Shown: piece after piece, positions 1-8,281 of the stretch
Numbering within the stretch: position 1 is the stretch's first letter
Layout of the letters: each line of letters begins with the position of its first letter
Source: Halomonas alimentaria
GTDB lineage: Bacteria; Pseudomonadota; Gammaproteobacteria; Pseudomonadales; Halomonadaceae
Reading direction: 5' to 3'
Assembly: GCF_009902005.1 (NCBI RefSeq)
Contig: NZ_WUTT01000001.1
Location: 2,074,227 to 2,138,226, forward strand
Length of the DNA stretch: 64,000 bases
The notes under the pieces: model-generated
What the model was told of the DNA's origin: nothing
Databases searched by the model: none
The model's input: the letters and a program-made list of their open reading frames with translations, nothing else
Program-made: the position numbers and the translations under genes

Positions 1-440
1 GGCACTGCGCAGTGCCCCCAGTAATGAAATGCGGACAGCGGTGGATCGCGGCGCCGGTCGGCACCCAGCCAGGGCAGGTCATGCCGCCCAGGGGTTCTAG
101 CAGGGACCGCGCTTGAGGCCTCGAGCTCACGTTGCCAGGCGCCAAGCGCCGCGATCAGGCCGTCGGCACCATCGAGCCGGGCACGGCGCCTCAGTGTCTC
201 GAGTTCGGCGATCAGCCGCCGGCGCTGCGGCTCCACTGCCTCGACGGTAGCGTGTTCGAGGGCGAAGGCATGGGTCCACACCACGCGCTCCCCGCTTCGC
301 TGCAGGGTGTCGAGCCAGGCGTCGGACAGGCGAACGTGTGGCGATGGCTGCGGTTCGGGCTGTTGGGCGGTGGCGCCCAGTGGCATCAGCAACCAACTGG
401 CTGCAAGGCACACCGCCAGCGTGCGAGTGGCTACCACCAT
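1..440 (-). CDS. YjbG/GfcC-family capsule protein, partial
   Basis: Minus-strand reading frame open from an ATG at 440 to the window edge, so the C-terminus is missing (146 codons visible). The product begins with a typical Sec signal peptide (MVVATRTLAVCLAAS..., cleavage probably after GATA) and should be periplasmic. It overlaps the end of the upstream lipoprotein gene by 10 bases, implying translational coupling. Position directly after a YjbF-like lipoprotein and a YjbE-like peptide makes it the YjbG/GfcC member of a yjbEFGH-type exopolysaccharide operon. In that family these proteins are needed for export of group 4 capsule-like polymer, with unclear mechanism. The assignment rests on synteny plus signal peptide rather than on a catalytic motif. 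Confidence 0.6.
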   Translation of the reverse strand, partial: MVVATRTLAVCLAASWLLMPLGATAQQPEPQPSPHVRLSDAWLDTLQRSGERVVWTHAFALEHATVEAVEPQRRRLIAELETLRRRARLDGADGLIAALGAWQRELEASSAVPARTPGRHDLPWLGADRRRDPPLSAFHYWGHCAV

Positions 441-1141
441 GGTCTGGCTACCTCCCAGCGAATCGTGGGGCCGTCTGGCCAGGCTTGTTCCTCGCCGGCC
501 CATAGCCGATGGTTCTGTGGGTCGCGCCACAGCACGCCTTCCGTGACGTCACCGTTATCCCAGTTCAGCACCTGTGTGCAGGGCTGGAGGGTCAGCGTGG
601 CCAGCGGCAAATCGAAGGGCCTGGCCTCGTCGCAGCGTAGCTCGCCTTCTGCGGTCATACGCCTGGGCAGTCCCTGTTCATCCTGCCAGCTACGAGTCAC
701 CTCGAAGGGCGCCGGCTCGGCTTGCTGCCATGGCACTTCGGCATCTCCGCGGAGGCGATAGGCGGTATCCAGCAGGTTGTGGGCCAGGCCCACGGTGGTG
801 TGCAGCGCCTCATGGCGCAGGGCGATCAATCCCTGATGGCCGGTTGGCCAGTAGGTTTCCGCGTTACCCTGGGCGCCCAGCACCACCAGCCCTCGGCGGT
901 CGCCGGTGTCGATGTTGATGGTAGCGAAGGGGATCTCGTCGGCCCGTGCCGCGGGGTCGGCCTCGCTCACGCCCAGGGCATCCTCGAACATTGTGGTGAT
1001 CAGCGATCCACCGCCGTTGGCGCAGCCCGTCAGGGTGAGCGGCAGCAGGGTGGCGCCTAACAGGCAGGCAGGGCGTAGACGTAAGAGAGCCGCCCGCAGG
1101 CGGCTCTGTGCGTTCACGTTGCCGTGTATAACCATCGGCAT
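431..1141 (-). CDS. yjbF: YjbF/GfcB-family outer membrane lipoprotein
   Basis: About 236 residues with a lipoprotein signal ending in LTLTGC, so it should be lipidated and anchored in the outer membrane. The body carries the YjbF/GfcB features: FATINIDTGDRRGLVVLG near residue 75 and repeated W-rich strand segments to the end. YjbF proteins belong to exopolysaccharide or group 4 capsule operons and act with YjbG and YjbH in polymer export. The start is uncertain: ATG at 1141 or 1135, or GTG at 1117, give n-regions of 40 to 32 residues before the lipobox cysteine, long for a lipoprotein. A stable hairpin (1086-1107) lies inside the 5' part of the reading frame. Confidence 0.8.
   Translation of the reverse strand: MPMVIHGNVNAQSRLRAALLRLRPACLLGATLLPLTLTGCANGGGSLITTMFEDALGVSEADPAARADEIPFATINIDTGDRRGLVVLGAQGNAETYWPTGHQGLIALRHEALHTTVGLAHNLLDTAYRLRGDAEVPWQQAEPAPFEVTRSWQDEQGLPRRMTAEGELRCDEARPFDLPLATLTLQPCTQVLNWDNGDVTEGVLWRDPQNHRLWAGEEQAWPDGPTIRWEVARPWW
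1086..1107 (-). promoter_or_regulatory. Hairpin at the yjbE-yjbF boundary
   Basis: A perfect 9-bp stem (AGAGCCGCC / GGCGGCTCT) with a 4-base loop lies about 50 bases after the yjbE stop, inside the 5' end of yjbF. It could attenuate or stabilise the transcript so that the small YjbE protein is made in excess over the downstream proteins. There is no U-tract directly after it, so it is not a classical terminator. Role inferred. Confidence 0.4.
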
Positions 1142-1153
1142 TCGCGACTCCGA

Positions 1154-1459
1154 TCAGTTGGTGCCAGTGGTGCCAGTGGTGCCAGTGGTGCCAGTGGTGC
1201 CAGTGGTGCCAGTGGTGCCAGTACCGCTGTCACTACCGGAGATAGCGGCGATCAACGCCACGGCAATGCCAGCGCCAACGCCAACGGTCAGTGCCGGGTT
1301 TTCACTTGCTGCATTGGCCAGGCCTGAAGCCCCACCGCTTTGCGGGGCGTTGTCACTGGCGCCTTGCGCCATGGCCAGGGGAGTGCTGAGCATACCGGTG
1401 ATGGCGATCAGCGCCATGCCCTTCTTGGCGAAAGCGTTCTTGGCAAAAGTATTCTTCAT
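1154..1459 (-). CDS. yjbE: YjbE/GfcA-like secreted small protein with Thr-Gly repeat tail
   Basis: 101 residues from ATG 1459, chosen because GGAGG lies 9 bases upstream; an in-frame ATG nine bases earlier is too close to that site. The product has a signal peptide (cleavage near LAMAQ), a short hydrophobic Ala/Gly/Val segment (about residues 60-75) and a tail of Gly-Thr-Thr repeats. Small exported proteins with a C-terminal Thr-rich tail (YjbE, YmcD/GfcA) are the first members of yjbEFGH and gfcABCDE operons, matching this position. The tail is encoded by seven perfect 9-bp repeats, so its length may vary by slippage. Function in the family is not established. Confidence 0.75.
   Translation of the reverse strand: MKNTFAKNAFAKKGMALIAITGMLSTPLAMAQGASDNAPQSGGASGLANAASENPALTVGVGAGIAVALIAAISGSDSGTGTTGTTGTTGTTGTTGTTGTN
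1160..1222 (-). repeat. Seven tandem 9-bp repeats in yjbE
   Basis: The unit GGTGCCAGT is repeated seven times without a mismatch, encoding the Thr-Gly-Thr tail on the minus strand. A unit of 9 bases keeps the reading frame when copies are gained or lost. Confidence 0.95.
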
Positions 1460-1620
1460 CGTGTCCATCCTCCATGTTGCTGTTCCCGGGCACGACCCGT
1501 ACACGGGCTTCATCGACTGTCCGGCCTTAGGGTAATCGCTAATCCGGCGTTTGTCTCGTCCTGAGCACTGTGTTTAACAGAAATTCATGGGTGGCGAAAC
1601 CTGGTGGCAGCGATTGGCTC

Positions 1621-1652
1621 GCCCCCGTGTAAGAGATCTCCTACACGGGGGC
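1621..1652. promoter_or_regulatory. 11-bp perfect inverted repeat between divergent operons
   Basis: GCCCCCGTGTA and TACACGGGGGC flank a 10-base spacer that itself holds the palindrome GAGATCTC. No T-run follows on either strand, so a terminator is less likely than a regulator-binding site or a leader hairpin for yjbE. Confidence 0.45.
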
Positions 1653-1863
1653 AGGTCGGGCTCCTGATGCTGGAATCGTCATCGTTTGTTCATGTATAGT
1701 CGCCACCCTCGAAACCCTAGTAAAGAAAGTTAGCGGCAGCACCTCTACTTTGGTTGTTGCTTGATGCAGACGCTTGAAAATTAATTTTAGTTCGCGAACA
1801 ATCGCTTGCGGATACTTTACAATCAGCGAAACCAGGCCTCGGGGATGCGCCATGACACCTCGG

Positions 1864-1875
1864 GGCGGTAGCGTG
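1864..1875 (+). promoter_or_regulatory. ops element (RfaH recruitment site) upstream of wza
   Basis: GGCGGTAGCGTG matches the E. coli ops core exactly and lies 39 bases before the wza start. In enterobacteria this sequence, in the leader of long surface-polysaccharide operons (within JUMPstart), pauses RNA polymerase and loads RfaH, which prevents early termination. The rest of the 39-bp JUMPstart is not obviously conserved here. Its position implies a long transcript reading through wza-wzb-wzc and perhaps the sugar genes. Confidence 0.85.
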
Positions 1876-1914
1876 TCCCGATCCCTTATTACTCATCTCA
1901 GCAGGCACGAGCCA

Positions 1915-3057
1915 ATGTTAAATCCAACGTCGATCAAACTGCTGGCGGTGCTTGGTGGCGCCCTGTGGCTGACTGGCTGCGCTTTCGCCCCCGGGAGCCA
2001 CTTCGATTCCAGCGTCGAGGGCGCGCCCATCGATGACCTGGTGGAGATCGAACCCATCACCCCGGGGCTGGTCAGTGCCCTGCAGCCGGCGCAAGGCGTG
2101 GAGCCCGGCAATGCCGATCTGCAGCAGCTTGCCGCTCAGCAGGGTGCCGCCATCGACGATTACGACTACCGCATCGGCAGGGGGGATGTGCTCAGTATCA
2201 TCGTCTACGACCACCCCGAACTGACGATTCCCGCCGGCAGTGAGCGCAGCCCCGCAGAGTCGGGCAACATCGTGCATCGTGACGGTACCATCTTCTACCC
2301 CTATATCGGGCGTGTTCAGGTTGAAGGCAGGAGTGTGGCCGAGGTGCGCGACCTCATCGCCAGTCGCCTGCAGACCTACATCTCGGAGCCCCAGGTCGAG
2401 GTGCGCATCGCCGCGTTCAAGTCGCAGGAGGTGCAGATTACCGGAGAGGTGAAAAGGCCGGGCGCTCAGCCGATCACCAACGTACCGCTGACCCTGCTGG
2501 ATGCCATCGGCCAGGCCGGAGGTCTCGACACGGAGGCCAACTGGCACGAGGTGCAGTTCACCCGTGCAGGGAAGACTCGGCGAATCTCGCTCTACGCCAT
2601 GCTCAACGAGGGGGAGTTGGCCCGCGATATCCTGCTCCAGGATGGCGACGTTATCCATGTGCCCGATGTTGGCAACCAGCAGGTCTACGTGATGGGTGAG
2701 GTAGGCGAGCCCCAGGCGCTTTCCATGGGGCGCACGCGGTTGACCCTCACCGATGCGCTCGCCCAGGCCGGCAGCTTCAAGGAGGCCAGCGCCAACGCCA
2801 GCGGCATCTTCGTCTTCCGGCGCGCTCCGGCGACCAGCGGCAAGCTGGCCACCGTCTACCAGCTGGATGCACGCAATGCAGCGGCCATGGTGCTGGGCAC
2901 GCAGTTTGCCCTGCAGCCCACCGATATCGTCTATGTCACCTCCACCCCGCTGGGACGTTGGAACCGGGTGATCGGCCAGCTGCTGCCCACCGTTACCGCG
3001 GTCTACCAGGTGACCCGCGCCGTAAACGATGCTAACGAACTGAGAGACGATCTCTGA
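1915..3057 (+). CDS. wza: Wza-type outer membrane polysaccharide export lipoprotein
   Basis: 380 residues, the usual Wza length. The start at ATG 1915 gives a lipoprotein signal ending in LWLTGC; upstream in-frame starts would place the ops element inside the gene. Domain order: lipobox, N-terminal polysaccharide export (PES) domain with DYRIGRGDVLSIIVYDHPEL near residue 80, then SLBB repeats (around 170 and 255), then a C-terminal stretch ending in WNRVIGQLLPTVTAVYQVTR that would form the amphipathic helix barrel in the outer membrane. It forms the octameric exit pore working with the Wzc kinase. Its stop overlaps the wzb start (TGATG). Confidence 0.95.
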   Translation: MLNPTSIKLLAVLGGALWLTGCAFAPGSHFDSSVEGAPIDDLVEIEPITPGLVSALQPAQGVEPGNADLQQLAAQQGAAIDDYDYRIGRGDVLSIIVYDHPELTIPAGSERSPAESGNIVHRDGTIFYPYIGRVQVEGRSVAEVRDLIASRLQTYISEPQVEVRIAAFKSQEVQITGEVKRPGAQPITNVPLTLLDAIGQAGGLDTEANWHEVQFTRAGKTRRISLYAMLNEGELARDILLQDGDVIHVPDVGNQQVYVMGEVGEPQALSMGRTRLTLTDALAQAGSFKEASANASGIFVFRRAPATSGKLATVYQLDARNAAAMVLGTQFALQPTDIVYVTSTPLGRWNRVIGQLLPTVTAVYQVTRAVNDANELRDDL

Positions 3058-3494
3058 TGTTCGATCGCATCCTGGTAGTCTGCATCGGTAACATCTGCCG
3101 TAGCCCCGTCGCCGAAGCCATGCTTCGCCAGGCCCTGCCCGGCAAGCGGCTGAGCTCCGCGGGCCTCGGTGCCCTGGTCGGCCAGGGCGTCGACCCCACC
3201 GCGCGAGAGTTCGCCGAAGCTGACGGCCTCGACGTTTCCGCCCACGCCGCCCGCCAACTCAACCGCGAGATCCTCGCCGGCGTCGACTTGGTGTTGGTGA
3301 TGAGCGACAGCCAGCGCCGCGCCGTCGGCGAGATCTCTCCCGAAGCGCTTGGCAAGACCATGACGCTCGGCAAGTGGCTCGACGGCGGCAACGGCCAGGA
3401 CATCCCCGACCCCTATCGCAAGAGCCGAGAAGCGTTTGAGCATGTGCATGAGCTGCTCAAGGAAGCCACCGAAGCCTGGGCAGCCCGCCTGTAG
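3057..3494 (+). CDS. wzb: Low-molecular-weight protein-tyrosine phosphatase Wzb
   Basis: 145 residues with the N-terminal phosphatase loop VCIGNICRSP (CX5R class, nucleophile Cys11, Arg17) and the C-terminal DIPDPY motif carrying the general-acid aspartate. Wzb removes phosphate from the tyrosine tail of Wzc, and cycling of that phosphorylation is needed for polymer export and length control. The ATG overlaps the wza stop by one base, so the two are translationally coupled. A repeat-rich gap of 134 bases separates it from wzc. Confidence 0.95.
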   Translation: MFDRILVVCIGNICRSPVAEAMLRQALPGKRLSSAGLGALVGQGVDPTAREFAEADGLDVSAHAARQLNREILAGVDLVLVMSDSQRRAVGEISPEALGKTMTLGKWLDGGNGQDIPDPYRKSREAFEHVHELLKEATEAWAARL

Positions 3495-3580
3495 GAGCCC
3501 AGATTCTGGGCGATGGCGCCGCAGGCGCCCGGTGGTGTTCCCGTGGCCGCTTCGATCGCTGATAAATCGCGCTCCCACAA
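3491..3580. repeat. REP-like inverted pair between wzb and wzc
   Basis: GGAGCCCAGATTCTGGGCGA at the left and the inverted form ATCGCTGATAAATCGCGCTC at the right belong to the same short repeat family found at 39051, 40834, 42807, 51681 and 61084. Together they could fold into a cruciform in the message between wzb and wzc and alter relative expression. Confidence 0.75.
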
Positions 3581-3628
3581 TGTTGCTTTCAGCACATATT
3601 TTTCTTTGACTCACGACATAGCGCATCC

Positions 3629-5824
3629 ATGACCGAATCTTCCAACACAGCTCCCCCACGTTCGGCCCCGGCCGACGACGAGATCGACCTCGGCCGCCTG
3701 TTTGGCCTTCTCCTCGATCACAAGTGGCTGATCATCGCCATCACCTTCGTGTTTGCCCTCGGTGGGGTGACCTATGCGCTGTTGGCGACGCCGGTGTACC
3801 AGGCCGATGCGCTGGTGCAGGTAGAGGAGAAGTCCGGCATGGCCAATCCGCTGGAGGACGTGCGCTCGATGCTGGGCGAGCAGCCTTCCGCGGATACCGA
3901 GTTAGGCATCATCAAGTCGCGCATGGTGCTAGGCCAGGCCGTGGACCAGCAGCGCCTGGACCTGGTGGTCACCCCGCAGCGCCTGCCTGTGGTGGGGGAG
4001 TTCCTGGTTCGCCGTGGGATGGAGCGTCCGGATTTCGCCGAAAATAGCGTATGGGCCGGCGAGACGATCAATATCGGCGACTTCCAGGTGACGCCTGACT
4101 ACGTGGGGCAACCCTTCCAGCTTAAGGTGATCGACGCTCAGCGCTATTCCGTCAGCCTGGAGGGCGAAGACCTGGGCGAGGGCCAAGTTGGCACGCAAGC
4201 GAGTTTCCTTAATGGTGATGTCACCCTGCGGGTCGCCGAGATCCAAGCGGGGCAGGGGGCCACCTTCACCCTGCAGCGGCGCTCACGCCTGGCCACGATC
4301 ATGGGTCTGCGCAGCCGGCTGAGTATTAGCCCCCAGGGCAAGGATAGCGGCCTGCTCGACCTCTCCTTGACCGATACAGATCCCGGCCGCGCAAACCGTG
4401 TGTTGGACGCCATTACCCAGATCTACCTGACCCAGAACGTGCAGCGCCAAGCCGCCGAGGCCGAGCAGAGCCTGGCGTTCCTCGAGGAGCAGGCGCCCCA
4501 GGTGCGCGAGGAGCTGACCGCGGCGGAGAACAGCCTCAACAGCTATCGATCCGAACGCGACAGCGTGGACCTCTCCCTCGAGACCCAGTCGATCCTCGAG
4601 CGCATCGTCGACTTAGAGAAGCAGCTTAATGAGCTGGAGTTCACTGAGGCCGAGGTCTCGCGGCGTTTTACGCCCAGCCACCCCACCTACTCGGCGCTGC
4701 TGGAGAAGAAGGCCCAGCTGCGCCAGCAGCGAGATCGCTTGGAAGAGCAGGTGGACAGCCTGCCCGAGACCCAGCAGCAGGTGCTGCGCATGCGCCGCGA
4801 CGTGGAGGTCAACCAGCAGGTCTACGTCCAGCTCCTCAACAAGATCCAGGAGATGCAGATCGCCCGGGCCAGCACCGTGGGCAACGTGCGCATCATCGAC
4901 GATGCCGTGGCGCAACCTAATCCCATCGAACCCAAGAAGCCGCTAATCGTGGTGCTGGCCACCCTGCTCGGCGGCATGCTGGCAGTGGGCCTGGTGCTTG
5001 TACGCGGCCTGCTGCGCCGTGGCGTGGAGTCTCCCGAGCAGATCGAGGATGCTGGGCTGGCGGTCTACGCTACCGTGCCGCGTTCGGAAGAGCAGCAGAA
5101 GCTGATTCGTCGGGTCAAGCACAAGAAAGACAAGCACGCCAGAGAGGTATCTACCGCGGTTCTCGCCGAGCGCGCCCCGGCCGACACTGCCATCGAGGCG
5201 CTGCGCGGCCTACGCACCAGCCTGCACTTCGCCATGCTCGAGGCCACGGATAACCGACTGGTGATCACCGGCGCCAGCCCCGGCATCGGCAAGAGCTTCG
5301 TCTCCACCAACCTCGCCGCGGTGTGTGCCCAATCGGGCCAGCGCGTGCTGGTGGTGGATGCCGACATGCGCAAGGGCCACATCCACAACGCCTTCGGCGG
5401 ACGCAGCCACGATGGCCTTTCCGAACTGCTCACCGGCAAGCTCAGCCTGGACGAGGCGATCCGAAAATCTCGCGTGGAGGGCCTGCATTATATGGCCCGC
5501 GGCGAAGCGCCGCCCAACCCCTCCGAGTTGCTGATGCACGAGCGCTTCGGCGAGTTTCTGGCCGAAGCCAGCGAGCGCTACGACCTGGTGATAATCGACA
5601 CGCCGCCGGTCCTCGCGGTCACCGACCCTTCCATCGTCGGCCGCCAGTGTGGCACTACCCTGATGGTCGCACGCTTCCAGCGCAACCCGGTGAAGGAGAT
5701 CCAGATCGCCACCCGCCGCCTGGAGAACGCCGGCGTTACCGTCAAGGGCGCCATCCTCAACGCCATGGAGCGCAAGGCGTCAACGGCCTACGGCTATGGT
5801 TATTACAACTACGCATATAAGTAA
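3629..5824 (+). CDS. wzc: Wzc tyrosine autokinase / chain-length regulator
   Basis: 731 residues. An N-terminal Wzz domain has a first membrane helix (about residues 33-52) and a periplasmic coiled-coil region (about 275-400); a second helix lies near 430-455. The cytoplasmic BY-kinase domain has Walker A GASPGIGKS (about 550), Walker A' VLVVDADMRKG and Walker B LVIIDTPPV. The tail TAYGYGYYNYAYK is the usual tyrosine cluster that is autophosphorylated and dephosphorylated by Wzb. It sits in the inner membrane and pairs with Wza to build the export channel and set chain length. Confidence 0.96.
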   Translation: MTESSNTAPPRSAPADDEIDLGRLFGLLLDHKWLIIAITFVFALGGVTYALLATPVYQADALVQVEEKSGMANPLEDVRSMLGEQPSADTELGIIKSRMVLGQAVDQQRLDLVVTPQRLPVVGEFLVRRGMERPDFAENSVWAGETINIGDFQVTPDYVGQPFQLKVIDAQRYSVSLEGEDLGEGQVGTQASFLNGDVTLRVAEIQAGQGATFTLQRRSRLATIMGLRSRLSISPQGKDSGLLDLSLTDTDPGRANRVLDAITQIYLTQNVQRQAAEAEQSLAFLEEQAPQVREELTAAENSLNSYRSERDSVDLSLETQSILERIVDLEKQLNELEFTEAEVSRRFTPSHPTYSALLEKKAQLRQQRDRLEEQVDSLPETQQQVLRMRRDVEVNQQVYVQLLNKIQEMQIARASTVGNVRIIDDAVAQPNPIEPKKPLIVVLATLLGGMLAVGLVLVRGLLRRGVESPEQIEDAGLAVYATVPRSEEQQKLIRRVKHKKDKHAREVSTAVLAERAPADTAIEALRGLRTSLHFAMLEATDNRLVITGASPGIGKSFVSTNLAAVCAQSGQRVLVVDADMRKGHIHNAFGGRSHDGLSELLTGKLSLDEAIRKSRVEGLHYMARGEAPPNPSELLMHERFGEFLAEASERYDLVIIDTPPVLAVTDPSIVGRQCGTTLMVARFQRNPVKEIQIATRRLENAGVTVKGAILNAMERKASTAYGYGYYNYAYK

Positions 5825-6240
5825 GGGGCAAGGGGCAAGGAAGAATCAGTCTGCCAGTAGCATCATCTTGCAAGTTGAACAGCTGAAAAAATCCTGGCAC
5901 TTATACCCTGCGCATATTCCTGAACGACATTGATGAATCGCTCGGTAACTTCGCTTATCGCTAGGTTCATTAAAAATCAATGGGTTAAGTAGGTCGCTTT
6001 CGCCACAATGCGGCATCACCCCGCCAAATGGCGGGGCCTTTGACGAAACGGCCGATGCCGCCATATGGCGGACACACTCCGCCAATTGGCGGGCCCAGAT
6101 GCTCCGCCAGATTGCTGCCAATGGCCATTTATCACGCAGTCGCCATGCTTGTGATGGCCTCCTGGATACCGCAGATACTGCGCTTATTTATTGAATTCAG
6201 AATTGCGATTCCTCACTCTTACCGACACTGATATATAGCC
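5825..6240. promoter_or_regulatory. Gene-free, AT-rich gap with palindrome array
   Basis: 416 bases between wzc and rmlB contain no supported gene. The right half carries three near-identical palindromes (6019-6092). The rmlB promoter must lie here unless read-through from wzc is complete; no convincing -35/-10 pair could be chosen. Confidence 0.5.
6019..6092. promoter_or_regulatory. Array of three CCGCCA-TGGCGG palindromes
   Basis: Perfect palindromes lie at 6019-6036 (CCCCGCCAAATGGCGGGG), 6058-6071 (CCGCCATATGGCGG) and 6079-6092 (CCGCCAATTGGCGG); the two central bases vary while the arms stay fixed. A degenerate fourth copy follows near 6103. Centres are 37 and 21 bases apart. This is the pattern expected of an operator array; the first copy, followed by CCTTT, could also act as a terminator hairpin for the wza-wzc message. 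Confidence 0.55.
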
Positions 6241-7302
6241 ATGAAACTCCTCATCACCGGCGGCGCGGGCTTTATCGGTTCGGCCGTGATTCGTCATATC
6301 ATCTGCCACACCGCCGACAGCGTCGTCAACGTCGACAAGCTGACCTACGCAGGCAACTTGGAATCGCTCAGCGAGATCGCCGACAGCGACCGCTACGCTT
6401 TCGAGCAGGTCGATATTTGCGACCGCGCCGAAGTGGAGCGTGTCTTCCGCGAGCATCGGCCGGATGCGGTGATGCACCTCGCCGCCGAAAGCCACGTCGA
6501 TCGCTCCATCGACGGTCCCGCCGCGTTTATTGAAACCAATATCGTCGGCACCTACACGCTGTTGGAAGCCGCCCGCGCCTACTGGAACGGCTTGGATGCC
6601 GAACGCCGCGACGCCTTCCGCTTCCACCACATCTCCACCGATGAGGTGTACGGGGACCTGGAAGGGCCAGACGGGTTTTTCACCGAGGAGACTTCCTACG
6701 CCCCCAGCTCCCCTTACTCGGCCAGCAAGGCCAGCTCGGATCACCTGGTGCGCGCCTGGCAGCGCACCTACGGCCTGCCGACGTTGATCACCAACTGCTC
6801 CAACAACTACGGGCCCTATCACTTCCCCGAGAAGCTGATCCCGCTGATGATCCTCAACGCCCTGGAAGGCAAGGCGTTGCCGGTTTACGGAAAGGGCGAG
6901 CAGATCCGCGACTGGCTCTACGTGGAAGACCACGCCCGCGCGCTCTTCAAGGTGGTCACAGAAGGCGAGGTAGGGGAGACCTACAACATCGGCGGCCATA
7001 ACGAGAAGCAGAACATCGAGGTGGTGAATACCATCTGCGCGCTCCTCGATGAGCTGGCGCCATCGCCGCACTCACCCCATGCGAGCCTGATCACCCATGT
7101 GGCAGACCGCCCTGGCCACGACCTGCGCTACGCCATCGACGCCGGCAAGATCGAGCGGGAGCTGGGCTGGCGACCGGAAGAGACCTTCGAATCCGGCATC
7201 CGCAAGACGGTGCAGTGGTACCTCGACAACTTGGAATGGTGCCGTCGCGTGCAGGACGGCAGCTACCAGCGCGAGCGGCTGGGCACGACCACTCACGTGT
7301 AG
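6241..7302 (+). CDS. rfbB: dTDP-glucose 4,6-dehydratase RmlB
   Basis: 353 residues, a short-chain dehydrogenase/reductase of the extended class. It has the NAD-binding GGAGFIGS at the N-terminus, DKLTYAGN, the STDEVYGDL segment with the catalytic Asp-Glu pair, and YSASKASSD with the Tyr-Lys pair. It converts dTDP-glucose to dTDP-4-keto-6-deoxyglucose in the cytoplasm. It is paired with rmlA downstream. No rmlC or rmlD is present in the window, so the intermediate is probably aminated (gene at 8282) and not turned into rhamnose here. Confidence 0.96.
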   Translation: MKLLITGGAGFIGSAVIRHIICHTADSVVNVDKLTYAGNLESLSEIADSDRYAFEQVDICDRAEVERVFREHRPDAVMHLAAESHVDRSIDGPAAFIETNIVGTYTLLEAARAYWNGLDAERRDAFRFHHISTDEVYGDLEGPDGFFTEETSYAPSSPYSASKASSDHLVRAWQRTYGLPTLITNCSNNYGPYHFPEKLIPLMILNALEGKALPVYGKGEQIRDWLYVEDHARALFKVVTEGEVGETYNIGGHNEKQNIEVVNTICALLDELAPSPHSPHASLITHVADRPGHDLRYAIDAGKIERELGWRPEETFESGIRKTVQWYLDNLEWCRRVQDGSYQRERLGTTTHV

Positions 7303-7325
7303 GAGCGCAGATCCTGCGCGATCCA
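7303..7325 (+). repeat. REP-like half element
   Basis: GGAGCGCAGATCCTGCGCGA, a single copy of the GGAGC-CAGAT-CTG half of the dispersed repeat family, lies just after the rmlB stop. Confidence 0.6.
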
Positions 7326-7367
7326 TCGCCAAGCGGTGGCAGCCACAGAACACTGAAAGGAATCACC

Positions 7368-8243
7368 ATGGCACGTAAAGGCATCATTCTCGCCGGCGGC
7401 TCCGGCACCCGGCTCTACCCCATCACCATGGGCGTCTCCAAGCAGCTGCTGCCGATCTACGACAAGCCGATGATCTACTACCCGCTCTCCGTGCTCATGC
7501 TGGCCGGCATTCGCGAGGTGCTGATCATCACCACCCCGGAAGACCTGCCCAGCTTCCAGCGCCTGCTGGGAGATGGTAGCCAGTTCGGCATCGAGCTGAC
7601 CTATGCCGAGCAGCCCAGCCCCGATGGCCTGGCCCAAGCCTTCATCATCGGCGAGGAGTTTATCGGTAGCGATAGCGTCTGCCTGGTACTGGGCGATAAC
7701 ATCTTCTATGGTCAGGGCTTCTCTCCCAAGCTCAAGGAAGCCTCGGCGCGAGCCAGCGGTGCCACGGTATTCGGCTACCAGGTGAAGGATCCGGAGCGAT
7801 TCGGCGTGGTCGAGTTCGATGCCAGCAAGCGCGCCATCTCCATCGAGGAAAAGCCGGCCAAGCCCAAGTCCCACTACGCGGTCACTGGCCTCTACTTCTA
7901 CGACAACTATGTGATCGAGATCGCCAAGGGTGTAGAGCCGTCGCACCGCGGCGAGCTGGAGATCACCAGCGTCAACCAGGCGTATCTGGACCGCGGCGAC
8001 CTTAACGTGGAGCAGCTGGGCCGCGGCTTTGCGTGGTTGGATACCGGCACCCACGAGAGCCTGCTTGAAGCCGCCCAGTTCGTGGAAACCATCGAATGCC
8101 GCCAAGGCTACAAGATCGCCTGCCTGGAAGAGATTGCCTGGCGTAACGGCTGGATGAGCACTGCCGAGATGGTGGCCGCCGGCGAGCGTTTGGCCAAGAA
8201 CGGCTATGGGCAGTATCTGCTCTCCCTGATCGAAGACGAATAA
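7368..8243 (+). CDS. rfbA: Glucose-1-phosphate thymidylyltransferase RmlA
   Basis: 291 residues from ATG 7368, preceded by GAAAGGA; an open frame extends upstream but family length and the ribosome-binding site fix this start. The nucleotidyltransferase signature [14 protein letters not shown] is at the N-terminus, followed by [17 protein letters not shown] and the catalytic GDNIFYG segment. It makes dTDP-glucose from glucose-1-phosphate and dTTP, the substrate of the preceding RmlB. It shows the usual RmlA ending with a conserved NGYGQYL. Confidence 0.96.
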   Translation: MARKGIILAGGSGTRLYPITMGVSKQLLPIYDKPMIYYPLSVLMLAGIREVLIITTPEDLPSFQRLLGDGSQFGIELTYAEQPSPDGLAQAFIIGEEFIGSDSVCLVLGDNIFYGQGFSPKLKEASARASGATVFGYQVKDPERFGVVEFDASKRAISIEEKPAKPKSHYAVTGLYFYDNYVIEIAKGVEPSHRGELEITSVNQAYLDRGDLNVEQLGRGFAWLDTGTHESLLEAAQFVETIECRQGYKIACLEEIAWRNGWMSTAEMVAAGERLAKNGYGQYLLSLIEDE

Positions 8244-8281
8244 GTTCTTCCCTGCTTCACTCCCTCCCAACGGTTCTCGCC

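Larger units (their letters stand above)
1460..1914. promoter_or_regulatory. Divergent control region between yjbE and wza
   Basis: 455 bases without a gene separate the minus-strand yjb genes from wza. It is AT-richer than its surroundings toward the wza side. It holds a GC-rich hairpin (1621-1652), a 10-bp palindrome GTTCGCGAAC (1790-1799), a possible -10 box TACAAT (1818-1823) with no good -35, and the ops element (1864-1875). Both export gene groups are probably controlled from here. Confidence 0.5.

Noticed and set aside
1160..1222. Short tandem array as CRISPR or origin iterons
   Set aside because: Nine-base in-frame coding repeats without spacers, no dnaA or rep gene.
1621..1652. Rho-independent terminator between yjbE and wza
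   Set aside because: Both neighbours start from this gap and there is no T-run on either side, so termination has nothing to act on except leader RNA.
1774..1914. N-terminal extension of Wza
   Set aside because: The extended start would precede the lipoprotein signal by 47 residues and place the ops element inside coding sequence.
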